Shown one piece after another: positions 1 to 10,686 of a DNA stretch of 64,000 nt. The DNA is taken from NCBI GenBank assembly GCA_035578175.1, contig JAQMRL010000006.1, positions 18,325,506 to 18,389,505 of the forward strand, given 5' to 3'. The position numbers were made by a program, and so were the translations under genes. The notes beneath the pieces were generated by a model. That model worked only from the letters and a program-made list of their open reading frames with translations, had not been told where the DNA came from and did not search any database. Each line of letters begins with the position of its first letter. Position 1 is the first letter of the stretch. This stretch comes from Catonia carolina (taxonomy: Eukaryota; Arthropoda; Insecta; Hemiptera; Achilidae).

Positions 1-741
1 CCTGTTATAGGCTACCCTAGAGGAGGTGGAAATCATCCCATCCAACTATGGACAAAACCATGTAATTTACTAGGATGGGCTGGAAATTTTTAAATAAATA
101 TCAAAAAAATCTGAAGTATTAACTATTAGCAATAGCATTCAATACCTACTATAATTACTTACTACAGTAACTGAACTAACTTAATAAGGATAATTATACC
201 TGAAATTAATTATTACATTTAAAAATTAAAAACAATAAAAGAAATGTATTCTATTTCATTTTCCTCCTGTCTCTTTATTTATATCTACATTTGAATATTG
301 CTGACCATTTTGCTATTTTCTCTCTATCTGTTTGGCTATCCATTTTTTTAGTTTTTTTATAAAATTTTAAACTTGTTAAATTCTTTAAATGGTTCGGGAG
401 CAGGTTATATATTTTGGGTGCCAAGCACTCAAAATACTCAACGTACTCAAATTAATGATTTCATATTAAGCATAAGTAGCTACGAAGAGAGAGATACACG
501 CAGTCTTATACGCACACTTCTTACGTAGTGCATGTATAGTCATTTTGATCAGTTTGGAGATACAGTATAAAGTTTGATAGCAGTTTTCTTATATTTCATT
601 TTGTTTTTTTATCCGATCATTTGTTTTTTGTTGTATTTTATAAATAGCTATGAGTGATTTTATGTAGGTTAAGGGTACTTCGTCTATATAAATACCTAAA
701 AATCAGCGCAGGGCTTACGATACTAATTTCAAATTAACTAC
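1..741. other. AT-rich stretch without recognised feature
   Basis: I see no open frame with family features, no terminal repeats and no tRNA-like box here. The last part (729-741) is the left copy of the TSD of the SINE that follows. Confidence 0.5.
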
Positions 742-922
742 TACTATGCTACCTACTACTACTACTATGCCGGCCGTATTGGCGTAGTTGGTAACTTGCT
801 CGCCTCTCATCATGCGGTCTTGGGTTCGAATCTTATTCAGGCACGGCATATTTTCATACTTTACAAAAAATCATTTCATCCTTCACCGTCTGCATTAGCA
901 GTAATTTCAGAAGTCAGAAAAA
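742..922 (+). mobile_element. tRNA-derived SINE, head alpha, tail I
   Basis: The insertion is flanked by a 13-bp TSD, TCAAATTAACTAC, at 729-741 and 923-935. After about 28 bp of CTA-rich sequence the tRNA-like head starts at 770. It has an A-box-like TTGGCGTAGTTGG and a B-box-like GGGTTCGAATC, the two RNA polymerase III promoter parts. The tail carries CCGTCTGCATTAGCAGTAAT, the tail I signature also seen at 27.6 and 63.9 kb. An open frame covers it but is incidental. Confidence 0.85.
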
Positions 923-1215
923 TCAAATTAACTACGCGGAAAAGACATCCAACAAAGAAGCCGGAAGAAAATACCTATCATGTAGATGAATCTTGTGTTC
1001 AGCATTCAACAAAAAATAAACAAAAACTTCTAAATGCTAATTAAGTAGTAAGTATATTGTTTGTAGACTACGGTAATCGTTTCTTATAAAATAGAATATT
1101 TTCAAAAACATACAAGTACTGTACTTTAATTTTTTTCCTAGTTTTATAGTATTTTTTCCGATTCGGCTTAAATTCGGGTACGGCTTGTTTTCGGAATAAT
1201 ACGGTATCAATTTAA

Positions 1216-2340
1216 ATATTATTTGAGCGGAACAAAGGAAACTTTATGCGGAACAACCCACAACTATTTAAAGGCTATCGATATAGACAAAAACAATGTT
1301 AAATATATTAAACGCGCTTGTTTACCCCCACCACTACAAAGTTTTCCTCGATTTTCTCGCCTATTTGAGCGGAACAAACGAAAATTTTTGCGGAACAATC
1401 CGGAACAAACGAAGATCTATCGATCCATGTAAAAAAAAGTTCAAAAAGTTGAGTGGGTGGGGCTAACTTCACGCTATCCCCCAGCAGTTTTCCTCGATTT
1501 TCTCGCTTATTTGAGCGGAACAAACGAAAATTTTTGTGGAACAATCCGGAACAAACGAAGATCTATCGATCCATGTAAAAAAAAGTTCAAAAAGTTGAGT
1601 GGGTGGGGCTAACTTCACGCTATCCCCCAGCAGTTTTCCTCGATTTTCTCGCCTATTTGAGCGGAACAAACGAAAATTTTTGCGGAACAATCCGGAACAA
1701 ACGAAGATCTATCGATCCGTGTAAAAAAAAGTTCAAAAAGTTGAGTGGGTGGGGCTAACTTCACGCTATCCCCCAGCAGTTTTCCTCGATTTTCTCGCTT
1801 ATTTGAGCAGAACGAACGAAAATTTTTGCGGAACAATCCGGAACAAACGAAGACCTATCGATCCATGTATAAAAAAGTTCAAAAAGTTGAGTGGGGGGGG
1901 CTAGCTCGCCGCAGTTTTCCTCGATTTTCTCGCTTATTTGAGCGGAACAAACGAAAATTTTTGTGGAACAATCCGGAACAAACGAAGATCTATCGATCTA
2001 TGTAAAAAAAAGTTGGAAAAGTTGAGTGGGGGGGGGCCAGCGTGAAGTTAGCCCCACCCAGTTTTCCTCGATTTTCTCGCTTGTTTGAGCGGAACAAACG
2101 AAAATTTTTGCGGAACAATCCGGAACAAACGAAGATCTATCGATCTATGCAAAAAAAAGTTGAAAAAGTTAAATGGGGGGGGCCATCGTGAAGTTAGCCC
2201 CACCCACGGTTTTTCTCGATTTTCTCGCTTATTTGAGCGGAACAAACGAAAATTTTTGCGGAACAATCCGGAACAAACGTAGAACAATCGAATGCACTAA
2301 TTTTTTTTTCAAATTTTTGTATGGGTGGGGCCAACTTCAC
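1216..2340. repeat. Tandem array A, ~146-bp unit, about 7.7 copies
   Basis: Unit starts (AGTTTTCCTCG or variant) fall near 1340, 1486, 1632, 1778, 1913, 2060 and 2208, a spacing of 146, 146, 146, 135, 147 and 148. A diverged copy precedes them from 1216. Each unit has GCGGAACAATCCGGAACAAA and AGATCTATCGAT. The G-rich segment GGGTGGGGCTAACTTCACG is forward in the units at 1455, 1601 and 1747, mostly lost near 1893, and inverted at 2041-2059 and 2187-2205. Open frames on both strands are by-products of repetition: the unit length is not a multiple of three. Confidence 0.9.
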
Positions 2341-3012
2341 AGACGTTCCCAAGCCTTGCTAGTCTTTCCAAACGTAGAGAGATAGGTTTGTTTATATTTC
2401 CATGCTCGCAGAGGAAGTCTGTAAGATGGCATGTGAAGTAAATGGTTGGACCAGTTTCTCTTATATATTCTTAACATTTCCAACAGTGACTGAACATTTA
2501 ACTCGGCTCGGATAGGTTTGCTACGTACTCTATCTAACCGGGTACAACCTTTGACTACCCGCAAAAATCTCATTTCAGCAGCCTGGATACGAGATTCATT
2601 CCTCTGTAATGACACCCATGTTTCACTCCCATACGTTATGAGTGGTACAACCATTGCTCTTAAAAATTTCATTTGGGTGTTTTTTCTCGTTTTTGTTCCT
2701 ATTTTCCTGCGAATAGAACCGCATACAGCGCTGAATTTTGCTAGTTTTTTTTCACTTACGTCATCGTCTTTGTCATTGGAAATCTTGCATCCTAAATATT
2801 TACAATCTTGAACTTGTTCTATAGTTCGATTGCCAAGTATAATTTTTGAGCAAACGGGCCATCTTCCCTTGAATGCCATAACCTTTGATTTTTGCACCGA
2901 TATTCTCATGCCAAACTCTGCGCTAATGTTGTGCAACTTATAAATGGCATATCGGAGCCTGTCTTCTGTGTCAAAAATGAGGAACAATATAACTAGACAG
3001 GCAAAGTTGAAT
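2341..3012 (-). pseudogene. LINE reverse transcriptase C-terminal fragment (X1)
   Basis: A minus-strand frame of about 216 codons (stop side 2337) matches the end of a non-LTR retrotransposon reverse transcriptase. It has the thumb-region pattern KSKVMAFKGRWPV, then KYLGC, VPLITYGSETW, AAEMRFLR and a final RLPLRAWKYK. These are typical of insect LINE proteins after the catalytic box. The FADD box itself seems degraded: upstream of the first Met I read FACLVIL where FADD-L-V-I-L is expected. The 5' part (endonuclease, fingers, palm) is missing, the usual 5' truncation of LINE copies. Its 3' side abuts tandem array A. Dead fragment; the LINE clade is not resolved. Confidence 0.85.
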
Positions 3013-3063
3013 AAAAAAATTCATTACTTACCAATATTTATTACCACTACTACCTTGCTTACT

Positions 3064-3310
3064 TCAATAAGGATACTTCAGTATGCTATATATTTTCCTC
3101 TGCAGAATGTCTTGTAGTAATGAATATCTTGATTCAATCCACATGATGTGTCCTAAATATTGGACCTTCCTGCATTTAATGTTGCAAATTATTTTCACGT
3201 TTTTCTTCATTCTCCTAAGAACCACTACGTTTGTCATCCAAACAGTCCATTGGACCCTCAACGTTTGTCTATTTAGTCACATTTCAAATCTCTCCCATTA
3301 CAACTTAAAA
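3064..3310 (-). pseudogene. LINE reverse transcriptase fragment (Y1)
   Basis: Minus-strand reading gives FEM, an in-frame stop, then VQWTVWMTNVVVLRRMKKN, KCRKVQYLGHIM and LLQDILQRKIYS. This aligns along its length with the Y2 fragment at 10.0-10.4 kb (FEMWLYRR, MDKVTNKAVLERMNKD, KSRKLAYFGHVM, LLKSVLQGKIYG). That stretch is the C-terminal zone of an insect endonuclease/reverse-transcriptase LINE family. Both ends are missing and a stop is present, so it is a relic. It lies between X1 and an HLE; no TSD was found. Confidence 0.75.
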
Positions 3311-3333
3311 ATATACCGGACATCATAAAGTAT

Positions 3334-4271
3334 AAAAATCTGGTGTGAAACACTCACACAACTTTCTCTTACCAATGCAAATAATTAACAATAAACCTAA
3401 CATTAGTATTAAAACATTAGAAATGAACAAAAACTAACCTCAAAAACATAACCTTATTTTAATCATGAGTGAATGACGCAAAATGACAATCGAACTCAGT
3501 TTGGCTTAAAAATACGGAAAATCACGCTTTCACGCTAAACTAGGCTCTGTAGAGAAAAATGCTCTAAACAAAAGTTGTAGATCTTTTACTTTTCTATAAA
3601 TTTAATTATATACACTTTTGTCGTAAAATGCATACTAAGACCGAAATGTTAAAAAAATCGATTTTTCTCACGTTTTCGTGAGAAAAAAACAGAAAATCGC
3701 AAATTACCGCTAAACTAAGCGTTATACAAAAAAATGTTTGAAACAGAAGTTGTAGGTTTTTAAATTCTCTACAACTTTTATTATATAAGTTTTTGCGCTA
3801 AAATTTATATTAAAGCCGTAATCTTAAAAAAACAACGTTTTTACGTGAAAACAGCCTCACCGAGAATTTCAGCAAACATGGCGCCTACCCTATCTTGTAG
3901 AGAATAAAAAATTGAGTAAAATACGCGATTTTTAAAAAAATCGTAGGACCAGTTTTTGAGAAAATCGCAAAAAACTGAAAAATTATACAAATAAACTACT
4001 ACTTCCGGTTGACCGATTTTGATGAAAATGTTCGTGTCGCGTCCGGTAGTGGTATGTAACTTAAGTTTCAAGTTTCAAGTTCGTACGATGTTCCGTTCTT
4101 GAGATATTCTGTTCACACACAGACACACACACACAGACCAATCGCTAAAAACATGTTTTTTGGGTTCAGGGGGTCTGAAAACGTATAGATCCGGTGAAAA
4201 CTCGTTTTCAAAAAATCGACATGAAAACAATACTTTCCTTCCTATATATTCATATAGGCAAGAGAAAGTAA
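3334..4271 (-). mobile_element. HLE, near full length (copy 1)
   Basis: On the minus strand it runs from ACTTTCTCTTGCC through the TG microsatellite (seen as ACAC near 4115) and the doubled core to the 3' hairpin, seen on the plus strand as TGGTGTGAAACACTCACACA at about 3341. The subterminal repeat and hairpin copies are slightly mutated (TTCTCTTACC). It codes for nothing; two short frames here are accidental. The family model is given with the copy at 31.9 kb. Confidence 0.85.
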
Positions 4272-4439
4272 AAAAATCAATAACCATGTGGTTAATGGAA
4301 GTAGGAGAGAAATTGTAGAAACAATGGTTATACCAGGAATCCAACAATTTTGTCAGAACTTCTACTGGTCCGATAACTAGTTTTTATAGTTGTTGATAAA
4401 TGTTTTTGATTTTCAAATTTTCCTATTTATTTGTATTTT

Positions 4440-5175
4440 TGTTTTGTTTTCTTCTTCTTCTCATAATCAAGGATTAGGCTCCCGCCTGTTCCGACTCAAA
4501 ACAGCGACAAAACTCTATTGAATTATAACCATCTCTTGCGTGACCTCCCAACATCTATCTATCCTCCACGCCGGTCTGTTTTGCAAAACATTGTGGGGGA
4601 TCCTTCCCTCTGGCATTCTCTCTACGTGCTCCCTCCATCAATTTCGATATTCTGCAATCTTCCCATTCAGGTGGTAAACTTCCAGTTCCGTTCTTATGTC
4701 CTCATTTCTTAGTTAGGCCCCTTGATTGCAACCCTTTGTTCTTCGCAGGAATCGCAACTCTGCCGCCTGCTGCTGTGGTCTGGTACTAATCCATGACTCA
4801 CTTCCATAGAGTGGGACTGGGCTAGCCATCACCTTGAAAATTTTATTCAAGTTTCTTTTCTTGTTTTCCTGTCGAGAATTTTGCTATTATTGCCGCGCAC
4901 TGCTTGAAATTTTCTTCTCTATATCTAAATCTTGAGCAAAGCCGATGTCACAACCTAAATAATTGCATTGCGATTCATGTTCGAACACCAAATCATCTAC
5001 TACAAGTTTAGACTTGGTAGGATATTTGCCAGTCAAAGCCATTACCTTTGACTTTTTTACGGAAACGTTAAAATGATATTTTTTGCATAACTATGTTTCA
5101 TTTGAAACATACATCGATCTCTGAAGCTCATCCTCACTCTCTTGCATAATCATCCGCAAACAGTAAAGCATGCAG
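4440..5175 (-). pseudogene. Decayed LINE reverse transcriptase (X2)
   Basis: No long frame survives, but minus-strand pieces in shifting frames match the same C-terminal zone as X1: KSKVMALTGKYPTKS, CNYLGCDIGFAQDLDIE, FKVMASPVPLYGSESWIS, QQAAELRFLRRTKGC, RTELEVYHLNGKIAEYR and MPEGRIPHNVLQNRPAWRID. Several frameshifts and stops separate them. It is older or more decayed than X1. It sits next to an HLE; flanks were not resolved. Confidence 0.75.
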
Positions 5176-5583
5176 GTAAACGTCATTTTTGTTTTCATAT
5201 GTACAAATTTGTACATGTACTAAATATTTAATAACCTTCTTATTAGTTTAATTAGTATTTAAATAACTAACATGTAGTTATAATTACTGTCACACTAAAA
5301 CAGTATCGTAGTATTTGCAATTACAGCAAATGAACACAAAAGTAATAAATAATTGATCCTACCCTTGAACATGAGAATCCATTGGTTGGAGAGATTAATT
5401 TTCCCATCAGGAGGTTAATAAAAATTGTTTTAGATTTTGAAATTGTATTTTTAAGGATTTAAAGATATTTATTTATTTGTATTTTTAAGGAAAATATAGG
5501 CTGCTTTTTATTGTAAAAATTTTTGTAAAGTATTAGGAAAATAAATAAATATAATTATTTAAAAATATTAGACCAATTTTTAC
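5176..5583. other. AT-rich stretch, nothing recognised
   Basis: The section contains runs such as TATTTATTTGTATTTTTAAGG but no terminal repeats, boxes or coding signal that I can support. Confidence 0.45.
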
Positions 5584-5935
5584 ATGTTGTTGTTAAGGTC
5601 ATAAGCCGAAAGGCTGGTTTGAAACTCCAGAGGCTTTACTAAGTAAAACGAGGAGTTAGGTTGTTTACCATTTCCTTCCTCACTGAGTGGAAAAGTAGCC
5701 TATGCCAGGCCCTCCGAAAAGTGTTTACTTTCCACCCTGCAAATGACACCTTCACTTAATTCACCGCAGGGTCTGGCTGTATAATGAAATTCATTACTCT
5801 CAGCTAAGATAACTCTTACTCGTGTATTTAACACCTGTATCTCTTCTGTTCTTAATTACTTCATTCATTTAATTGGCTGACCATGTGATAAGAAACAGAA
5901 CTATTTTTTGTAGCCCTGGAACTATTACGTATTTA
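5584..5935 (-). mobile_element. B retroposon, 5'-truncated (copy 1)
   Basis: On the minus strand the copy ends in the B tail hairpin CAGCCTTTCGGCT followed by ATGACC-like sequence and ACAACA. The 5' end is cut short near GTAGCCCTGGAACT, short of the usual TGCCCATAACAG start. Internal landmarks, such as the GAGTAATGAATTTCATT start of the conserved frame, are present. No clear TSD. Confidence 0.8.
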
Positions 5936-6650
5936 TGTTATATATTATTTTTGTTATATATTTTATATTTGAAACCGGAACAGATTATAAAAGTTAAAAC
6001 TACAACAAATATTATAGTTTATTCGAAAAACTTACGAATACTACTAAATTAAATTAAGATTCTAATATATAACAAAAATGTTAGAAAAAAACAGCGTGCC
6101 ATAATTTTCCGATTTTATAAACCTTCAATACGATAGATCTAGACACTTGAAGTATATAAAATCTAAAAATAATGTCTTATGACAAATGGAATTAAATTTT
6201 AAATAGAAAATTCGATAAAAATGATGTGGTGATTACTGTGTTGACGAAGAAAAATCATAAATTTCATTCAAGAGCTTATAAATCTATCTCGAGATAAATA
6301 TACAAACAGAAAAGAGTAAAGAAAAAATTTAATGTATGATCGGCTAGCGTCCATAAATCTGTATTTTCAAATACACTTCAGTAGTGTTTAAATCTTTGTA
6401 AAATATTACACAACCTTTCTTTAAATGTTATTAGGCGTTGTATTTATAGATTATTCTGGAAATACTTACATACGTAATATTTGATTTACCAAATTCGTAT
6501 TATATATAAATGGTTTTCCAATACGTTATTGGATGGTAAATCAATTTATTAAATTCATTTAAAAAAGAAATGTAATAAAATTTTTATGTTGCTGTAAAAT
6601 TTTATTCAAGCTGTTTTATTAATTTTATCAGTATAAAAGTGATTTCAATG
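5936..6650. other. AT-rich stretch, nothing recognised
   Basis: No repeat family of this window and no coding signal is visible. Confidence 0.45.
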
Positions 6651-6654
6651 ATTT

Positions 6655-7112
6655 CAATTTTTTTTTTTTTTTTTTTGGTTAGCTTAAGCTTTGAATTCTT
6701 TTCTTCTCATTCTTCTATTTTTCGATTTTTCCTTATTACTCATTATTTATTTTCCCTATCCTCCTCCTTTTCTTCTTCTTTTCCTTCTCCTTCTCCTCCT
6801 TTTCCTCCGATTCCTACTTTTCCTCCTCTTTCCTCATTTGCTTCTATTTCTTCTTGTCGTTTTCCTTCTAAATCTTCTGCTTTTTCTTCTTCTTCTTTTC
6901 CTTTTACTCAGCCTCCCCGTGATTTATTGGTCGGTGCAACAGACATTAGACTTGTCACAGATCCAGTGTTCAATTCTCGATCAGGTTTGACATTTTTTTA
7001 TTACTTATATCTTCTTTTTCTTCTTCTCCTTCCCAGTATTAAAGAAAAATACATCGCAGCGTTAGCAGAAAACGAAAAATTCTTCTTCTTCTTCTTCTTC
7101 CTTTCCTTCTGG
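6655..7112. repeat. Polypyrimidine TTC/TCC-rich tract
   Basis: The plus strand is mostly T and C with TTC, TCC and TTCT motifs from a 17-base T run at 6658 to TTCTTCTTCTTCTTC near 7080. Long frames read through it as poly-Ser/Phe/Leu, a product of base composition rather than a protein. A decayed SINE head interrupts it at 6916-7017. Confidence 0.85.
6916..7017 (+). mobile_element. SINE head beta, decayed
   Basis: The run GTGATTTATTGGTCGGTGCA, then GTGTTCAATTCTCGATCAGG and TTTGACATTTTTTTATTACT, follows the beta SINE head seen at 33.9 and 27.9 kb (GTTAGCGCAACTGG..., GGTTCGATTCCCGGTCA, GGCATTTTTTCATCACTTAT). The A and B boxes are mutated. It is buried in polypyrimidine sequence. Confidence 0.6.
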
Positions 7113-7626
7113 CCACGTAAAAAATTGTTTTTTTTTAAGATAGCGGCTTTAATATGTATTTAAGCGCAAAAATGTACATAATAAAAGTTGTAGAGAATTT
7201 AAAATCCTACAACTCTAATTCAAACATTGTTTTGTATAACGCTTAGTTTAGCGGTAATTAGCGATTTTCTGTTTTTTTCTCATGAAATCGTGTAAAAAAT
7301 CGATTTTTTAAAGATTTCAGCCTTATTATGCATTTTACGACAAAAAGTATAATCTAGTTTATAAGAAATTAAAAGATCTACAACTTTTATTTAGAGCGTT
7401 TTTCTCTACAGTCTAGTTTAGTGTGAAAGAGTGATTTTCCGGAGTTTTAAGTCAAACTGAGGTCGATTTTCATTTTACGTTTTTCACTCATGATTAAAAT
7501 TAGGTTGTGTTTATTGAGGTTAGTCTTTTTTGTTTCTTTCTAATGTTTTATTACTAATGTTAGATTGTATTGTTAATAATTGCATTGGCAAGAGAAAGTT
7601 GTGCGAGTGTTTCACACCAGATTTTT
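7113..7626 (+). mobile_element. HLE, 5'-truncated (copy 2)
   Basis: Begins abruptly in the CACGTAAAAAATTG part of the element and keeps both core units, GCATTGGCAAGAGAAAGTT and the 3' hairpin GTGCGAGTGTTTCACAC. The whole left half, including the microsatellite, is replaced by the polypyrimidine tract. Confidence 0.85.
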
Positions 7627-7636
7627 ATCACTCGTT

Positions 7637-7715
7637 TTCATATACGAGTATCACCATTCTCCACTGTCTGCCTTAGCAAAAATTGCAAAACAATCAGACG
7701 TAAAACCAAAAAAAA
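7637..7715 (+). mobile_element. SINE tail I fragment
   Basis: CACTGTCTGCCTTAGCAAAA and CAATCAGACGTAAAACC match the tail of the beta/tail I SINE at 33.8 kb read on its sense strand. It follows the HLE end directly and may be the rest of the SINE whose head lies at 6.9 kb. Confidence 0.6.
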
Positions 7716-8867
7716 AAATTCTTCTCCTTCTCCTTCCTTTACGGTTTAAGCTTATTTCCCTCTTTTTTACCTTTATTTTTTTATCCCATATCGTCTAATG
7801 ATTTCCTGATTCTATTCAAAATCCCTTATTACGTGGTCATATGGTAGAGCTGCCTGGAGATTCCAACTAATAGAAATCAGAACTAACTCAAATCACTGTT
7901 AATCTTGAACATAGCCATCGATTGATTTCAAAATCTTCAACTTAACAGTCAATTACACCGATGACAGCACCACGGAAATGAAGCTGAGATTTTTCAATAC
8001 GTAACTCATAATTTAAAGATGTTATTACCCGTATAGAATAAAAGAAACCAAAAAGTTCTTCAGAAAATTATATAAAAGTTACCGGATTGTGGTGCTACAC
8101 ATTATATAACGAGTACAATAATTCTCATATATTATAATGTATTTTTCATTTCACAAAATTACATTTAAAAATCTCTAGGCTAAAGAAAACTGTTAAAACA
8201 ATAAATTATCCACCCAATTTCACACTAGACAACTCTATAGACATTATTAGTATACCTGTTAACTAAATTATTCATAATAATTTTAATAGTTCACAATTTT
8301 AACCCCTTAGGATATTCAATAAAGTACCAAATTACTTAACTGTATTAAATAAAAATCGTCGTACATATAAGAAACAATAAAATTAAACAAGGAAAGAAAA
8401 TAAAAAGATTATGAACTCTATTAGAAAGAACTTCGTGAAATCATAACTAAAACTTGTTGTGAATTTGTTTCGTATATTGAACCCATACTATTTAGCTGAA
8501 GATTTACAGGGTCATGACCTGTAAGCGCCTATTACATAAAAATGAAGTCATATATACCAATCAAGTGTAGGCCAATCTTACCGACTTTACCAACCTACCT
8601 TTATTACGATTTCCAATTTGTAATTTAGTGGATCGGTAAATTTATTTATATCCACCTTGAGGCAACCGCACGATAGTAATAATGTTGTAAACAATATTTT
8701 GTACCACGCAACAGTTTTATTTACACCTAACTCATTATGTTACCCTTTTAACTGTTTTGAAATATCACCTTGATGATTTATAATGAGTTTTAATTTGTAT
8801 TAAATTAAATTTTTAACTTATTCGATTGTTTTCAACTGGAAAATCTGATGTTCTAATATTCTTATAT
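7716..8867. other. AT-rich stretch, nothing recognised
   Basis: About 1.15 kb without any repeat family found elsewhere in the window and without a coding frame of interest. Confidence 0.45.
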
Positions 8868-8947
8868 AAAAAAAATCTTGTTTGAAACACTCATAAGACT
8901 TTCTCTTCCTAATAATGAACAATATAACCTAACATTAGTAATAAAAC

Positions 8948-9588
8948 TTTTTTTTTGACACTTTTAATTGAAATTTAGTATCTGTTATTAAAATAATATA
9001 ACAATTTCTAAATGTGAAGCTAATGTTTCAAAACTTGATTTACTTGAAGGAGCGTGCAGTCATCACCACAGTCCTACAGTTGGCCAAGAAGATCTCTTGG
9101 CTAGAAGCGCTTCAAACGTCTGCGCTGAGTACCCGGTATCACCCTAGTGTACATGTTTTGTATGAGAGGGTTGTCATGTAGTTCAAATTTGTCATGCATC
9201 GTCTTGTATAGTTGTTTCGCGACATCAATTACGTATGGCATTTGTAAGTCTTTGTGCAACATTGAGTTTGTGATGTAAAAGGGGCATTGCGTTATCGTTC
9301 GTAGAATCTTGTTCTGAATCGCTTGTATACGTTTCGTGTGTGAAGGTTTAGCAGATCCCCAAAGTTGAACTCCATATGTCCAGATTGGTCTTAAGACTGT
9401 CTTGTAGATTGTTAATTTGTGTGACATGTTTAATTTAGAACGTCTATCGAGTAAGCGTTTTAGTTGATAGAAGCGTGTTTTGAGTTTGTGGCGTGTGTGT
9501 GTAACATGTGCGTTCCATGTAAGTTTTCTGTCCAAGTGTAAGCCTAAGTAGCGTGTTTGAGTAGTGTGAGGTAGCGGAATATTATTAA
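8948..9588 (-). pseudogene. Jockey-type LINE 3' fragment (J1)
   Basis: Minus-strand frame of about 165 codons starting NNIPLPHTTQTRYLGLHLDR, then LTWNAHV, LLDRRSKLNMSHKLTIYKTV, LRPIWTYGVQLWGSA, NKILRTITQCPFYITN, LHKDLQMPYVIDVAKQLY and RRRLKRF. This is the C-terminal, post-catalytic region of Jockey-clade reverse transcriptase, lying beyond the catalytic FADD box. A T run at 8948 is the poly(A) tail of the minus-strand copy. An 8-bp TSD, AATAAAAC, lies at 8940-8947 and 9589-9596. The copy is 5'-truncated, as expected for target-primed retroposition. It sits inside an HLE and so is younger than it. One stop splits RLKRF from PRDLLGQL; otherwise the frame is open, so it is not very old. Confidence 0.9.
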
Positions 9589-9644
9589 AATAAAACATTA
9601 AAAAAACTAATTTCAAAATACATAACCTAATTTGAATAATGAGG

Positions 9645-10686
9645 TGTCACCGGATGGCGACAGTAAGTGGTGAGTTGAAACCTTTACATTTTGGTGGTCC
9701 TGAAAAGGGCCGTTTAAGCGGTGGTCGTCTTGATGGAAAGCGTTGATCGTAGTCGTCGTGGCGGTTGAGGAGCTGGGCGACACGGTGTGTCGTCTTCCAG
9801 TGGAGACATCATTTTCTTCCCTCCCAGTAGTGCGTCAATGGCTGCTTCGTCTGGTCCGGTGGGCGTAAGGCTTGGTCAAAAAACCGCTGTGGGCATCGCT
9901 CGCGTTAGCGGGCAATGACGGTCCGGTCGACAGCTTACGGTGACGGGTCGCGAGCGGAAGCATCATCTTCTCTCTTGCGGGGTCGTCGATTAGTCTTCGC
10001 TGGAGTCCGATAACATTGACCAAATCAACTGAGAAAAGACTCGAGGCTTTTGAGATGTGGTTGTATAGGAGAGTGTTGAGAATTTCATGGATGGACAAAG
10101 TGACCAACAAAGCTGTATTGGAGCGAATGAATAAGGATTTGGAAGTGATGAACACCATCAAGAGCAGGAAGCTTGCATATTTCGGCCATGTAATGAGGAA
10201 TGAAGAAAAATACGGCCTGCTGAAATCCGTTCTCCAAGGAAAGATCTATGGCAGAAGAGGACCAGGAAGAAGAAGAATGTCATGGCTGAAGAACCTGCGT
10301 ACCTGGTTCTCCAAGTCTACAACAGAGCTTTTCAGGATGGCTGTAGATAAGATAGCCATAGTCAGACTGATCGCCAATATTCGGAACGAATAGGCACTAA
10401 CAGAAGAAGAAGGAGTCCGATAGCCGTGTGCCGATGGTGGACGTCCTGTATGCTGTCTGGATCGGAATTGAATCCTTCGGCTTAGTGTAGCGCTCTTTAT
10501 ATAGTTGCCGAGAGCGCTGTGGTAGAGGGCGGTTATTGGTCTTGGTCTTGATGACAAATGCCTCTGTCGGTACGCCGCCACAATCCTACCGCCCCTCTCG
10601 GAACTATTGGAGGTTCCCTCTTTCGCTACTTCGGAAGCTTTGATAGCCGGCAGCATAGTACTTAATCAAAGGTGGCGACGGTGACA
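9645..10686 (-). mobile_element. LTR-like element (probable solo LTR) with a LINE inside
   Basis: A block clearly richer in G+C than its surroundings, bounded by TGTCACCG and CGGTGACA. Without the LINE insertion it is about 630 bp. On the minus strand it has TG...CA ends and a TATA box, CTATATAAAGAGC, near 10500, as in an LTR promoter. No internal retroelement genes are present, so a solo LTR is the simplest reading; a short-TIR DNA element is the alternative. The TSD is imperfect (ATGAG beside AGAATGA). It interrupts the HLE. Frames inside it have no family features. Confidence 0.55.
10013..10411 (+). pseudogene. LINE 3' fragment (Y2)
   Basis: Open plus-strand frame (about 125 codons, stop at 10391-10393) reading KRLEAFEMWLYRRVLRISWM, NKAVLERMNKD, SRKLAYFGHVMRNEEKYG, KSVLQGKIYGRRGPGRRRMS, WLKNLRTW. 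This is the C-terminal zone of an insect endonuclease/reverse-transcriptase LINE, including the G-R-R-G-P-G-R-R-R basic stretch. An 11-bp TSD, GGAGTCCGATA, lies at 10002-10012 and 10412-10422. The 3' tail is AGAAGAAGAA rather than plain A. Strong 5' truncation leaves about 0.4 kb. It lies inside the LTR-like element and is the youngest layer of the stack. Related fragments lie at 3.1 and 29.4 kb. Confidence 0.9.

Noticed and set aside
1223..2287. Many 65-86 codon frames on both strands
   Set aside because: They recur because of the 146-bp array. The unit is not a multiple of three, so no continuous protein repeat is kept.
6639..7163. 174-codon plus frame
   Set aside because: It is a reading of the TTC/TCC tract (Ser/Phe/Pro-rich) and ends in an HLE.
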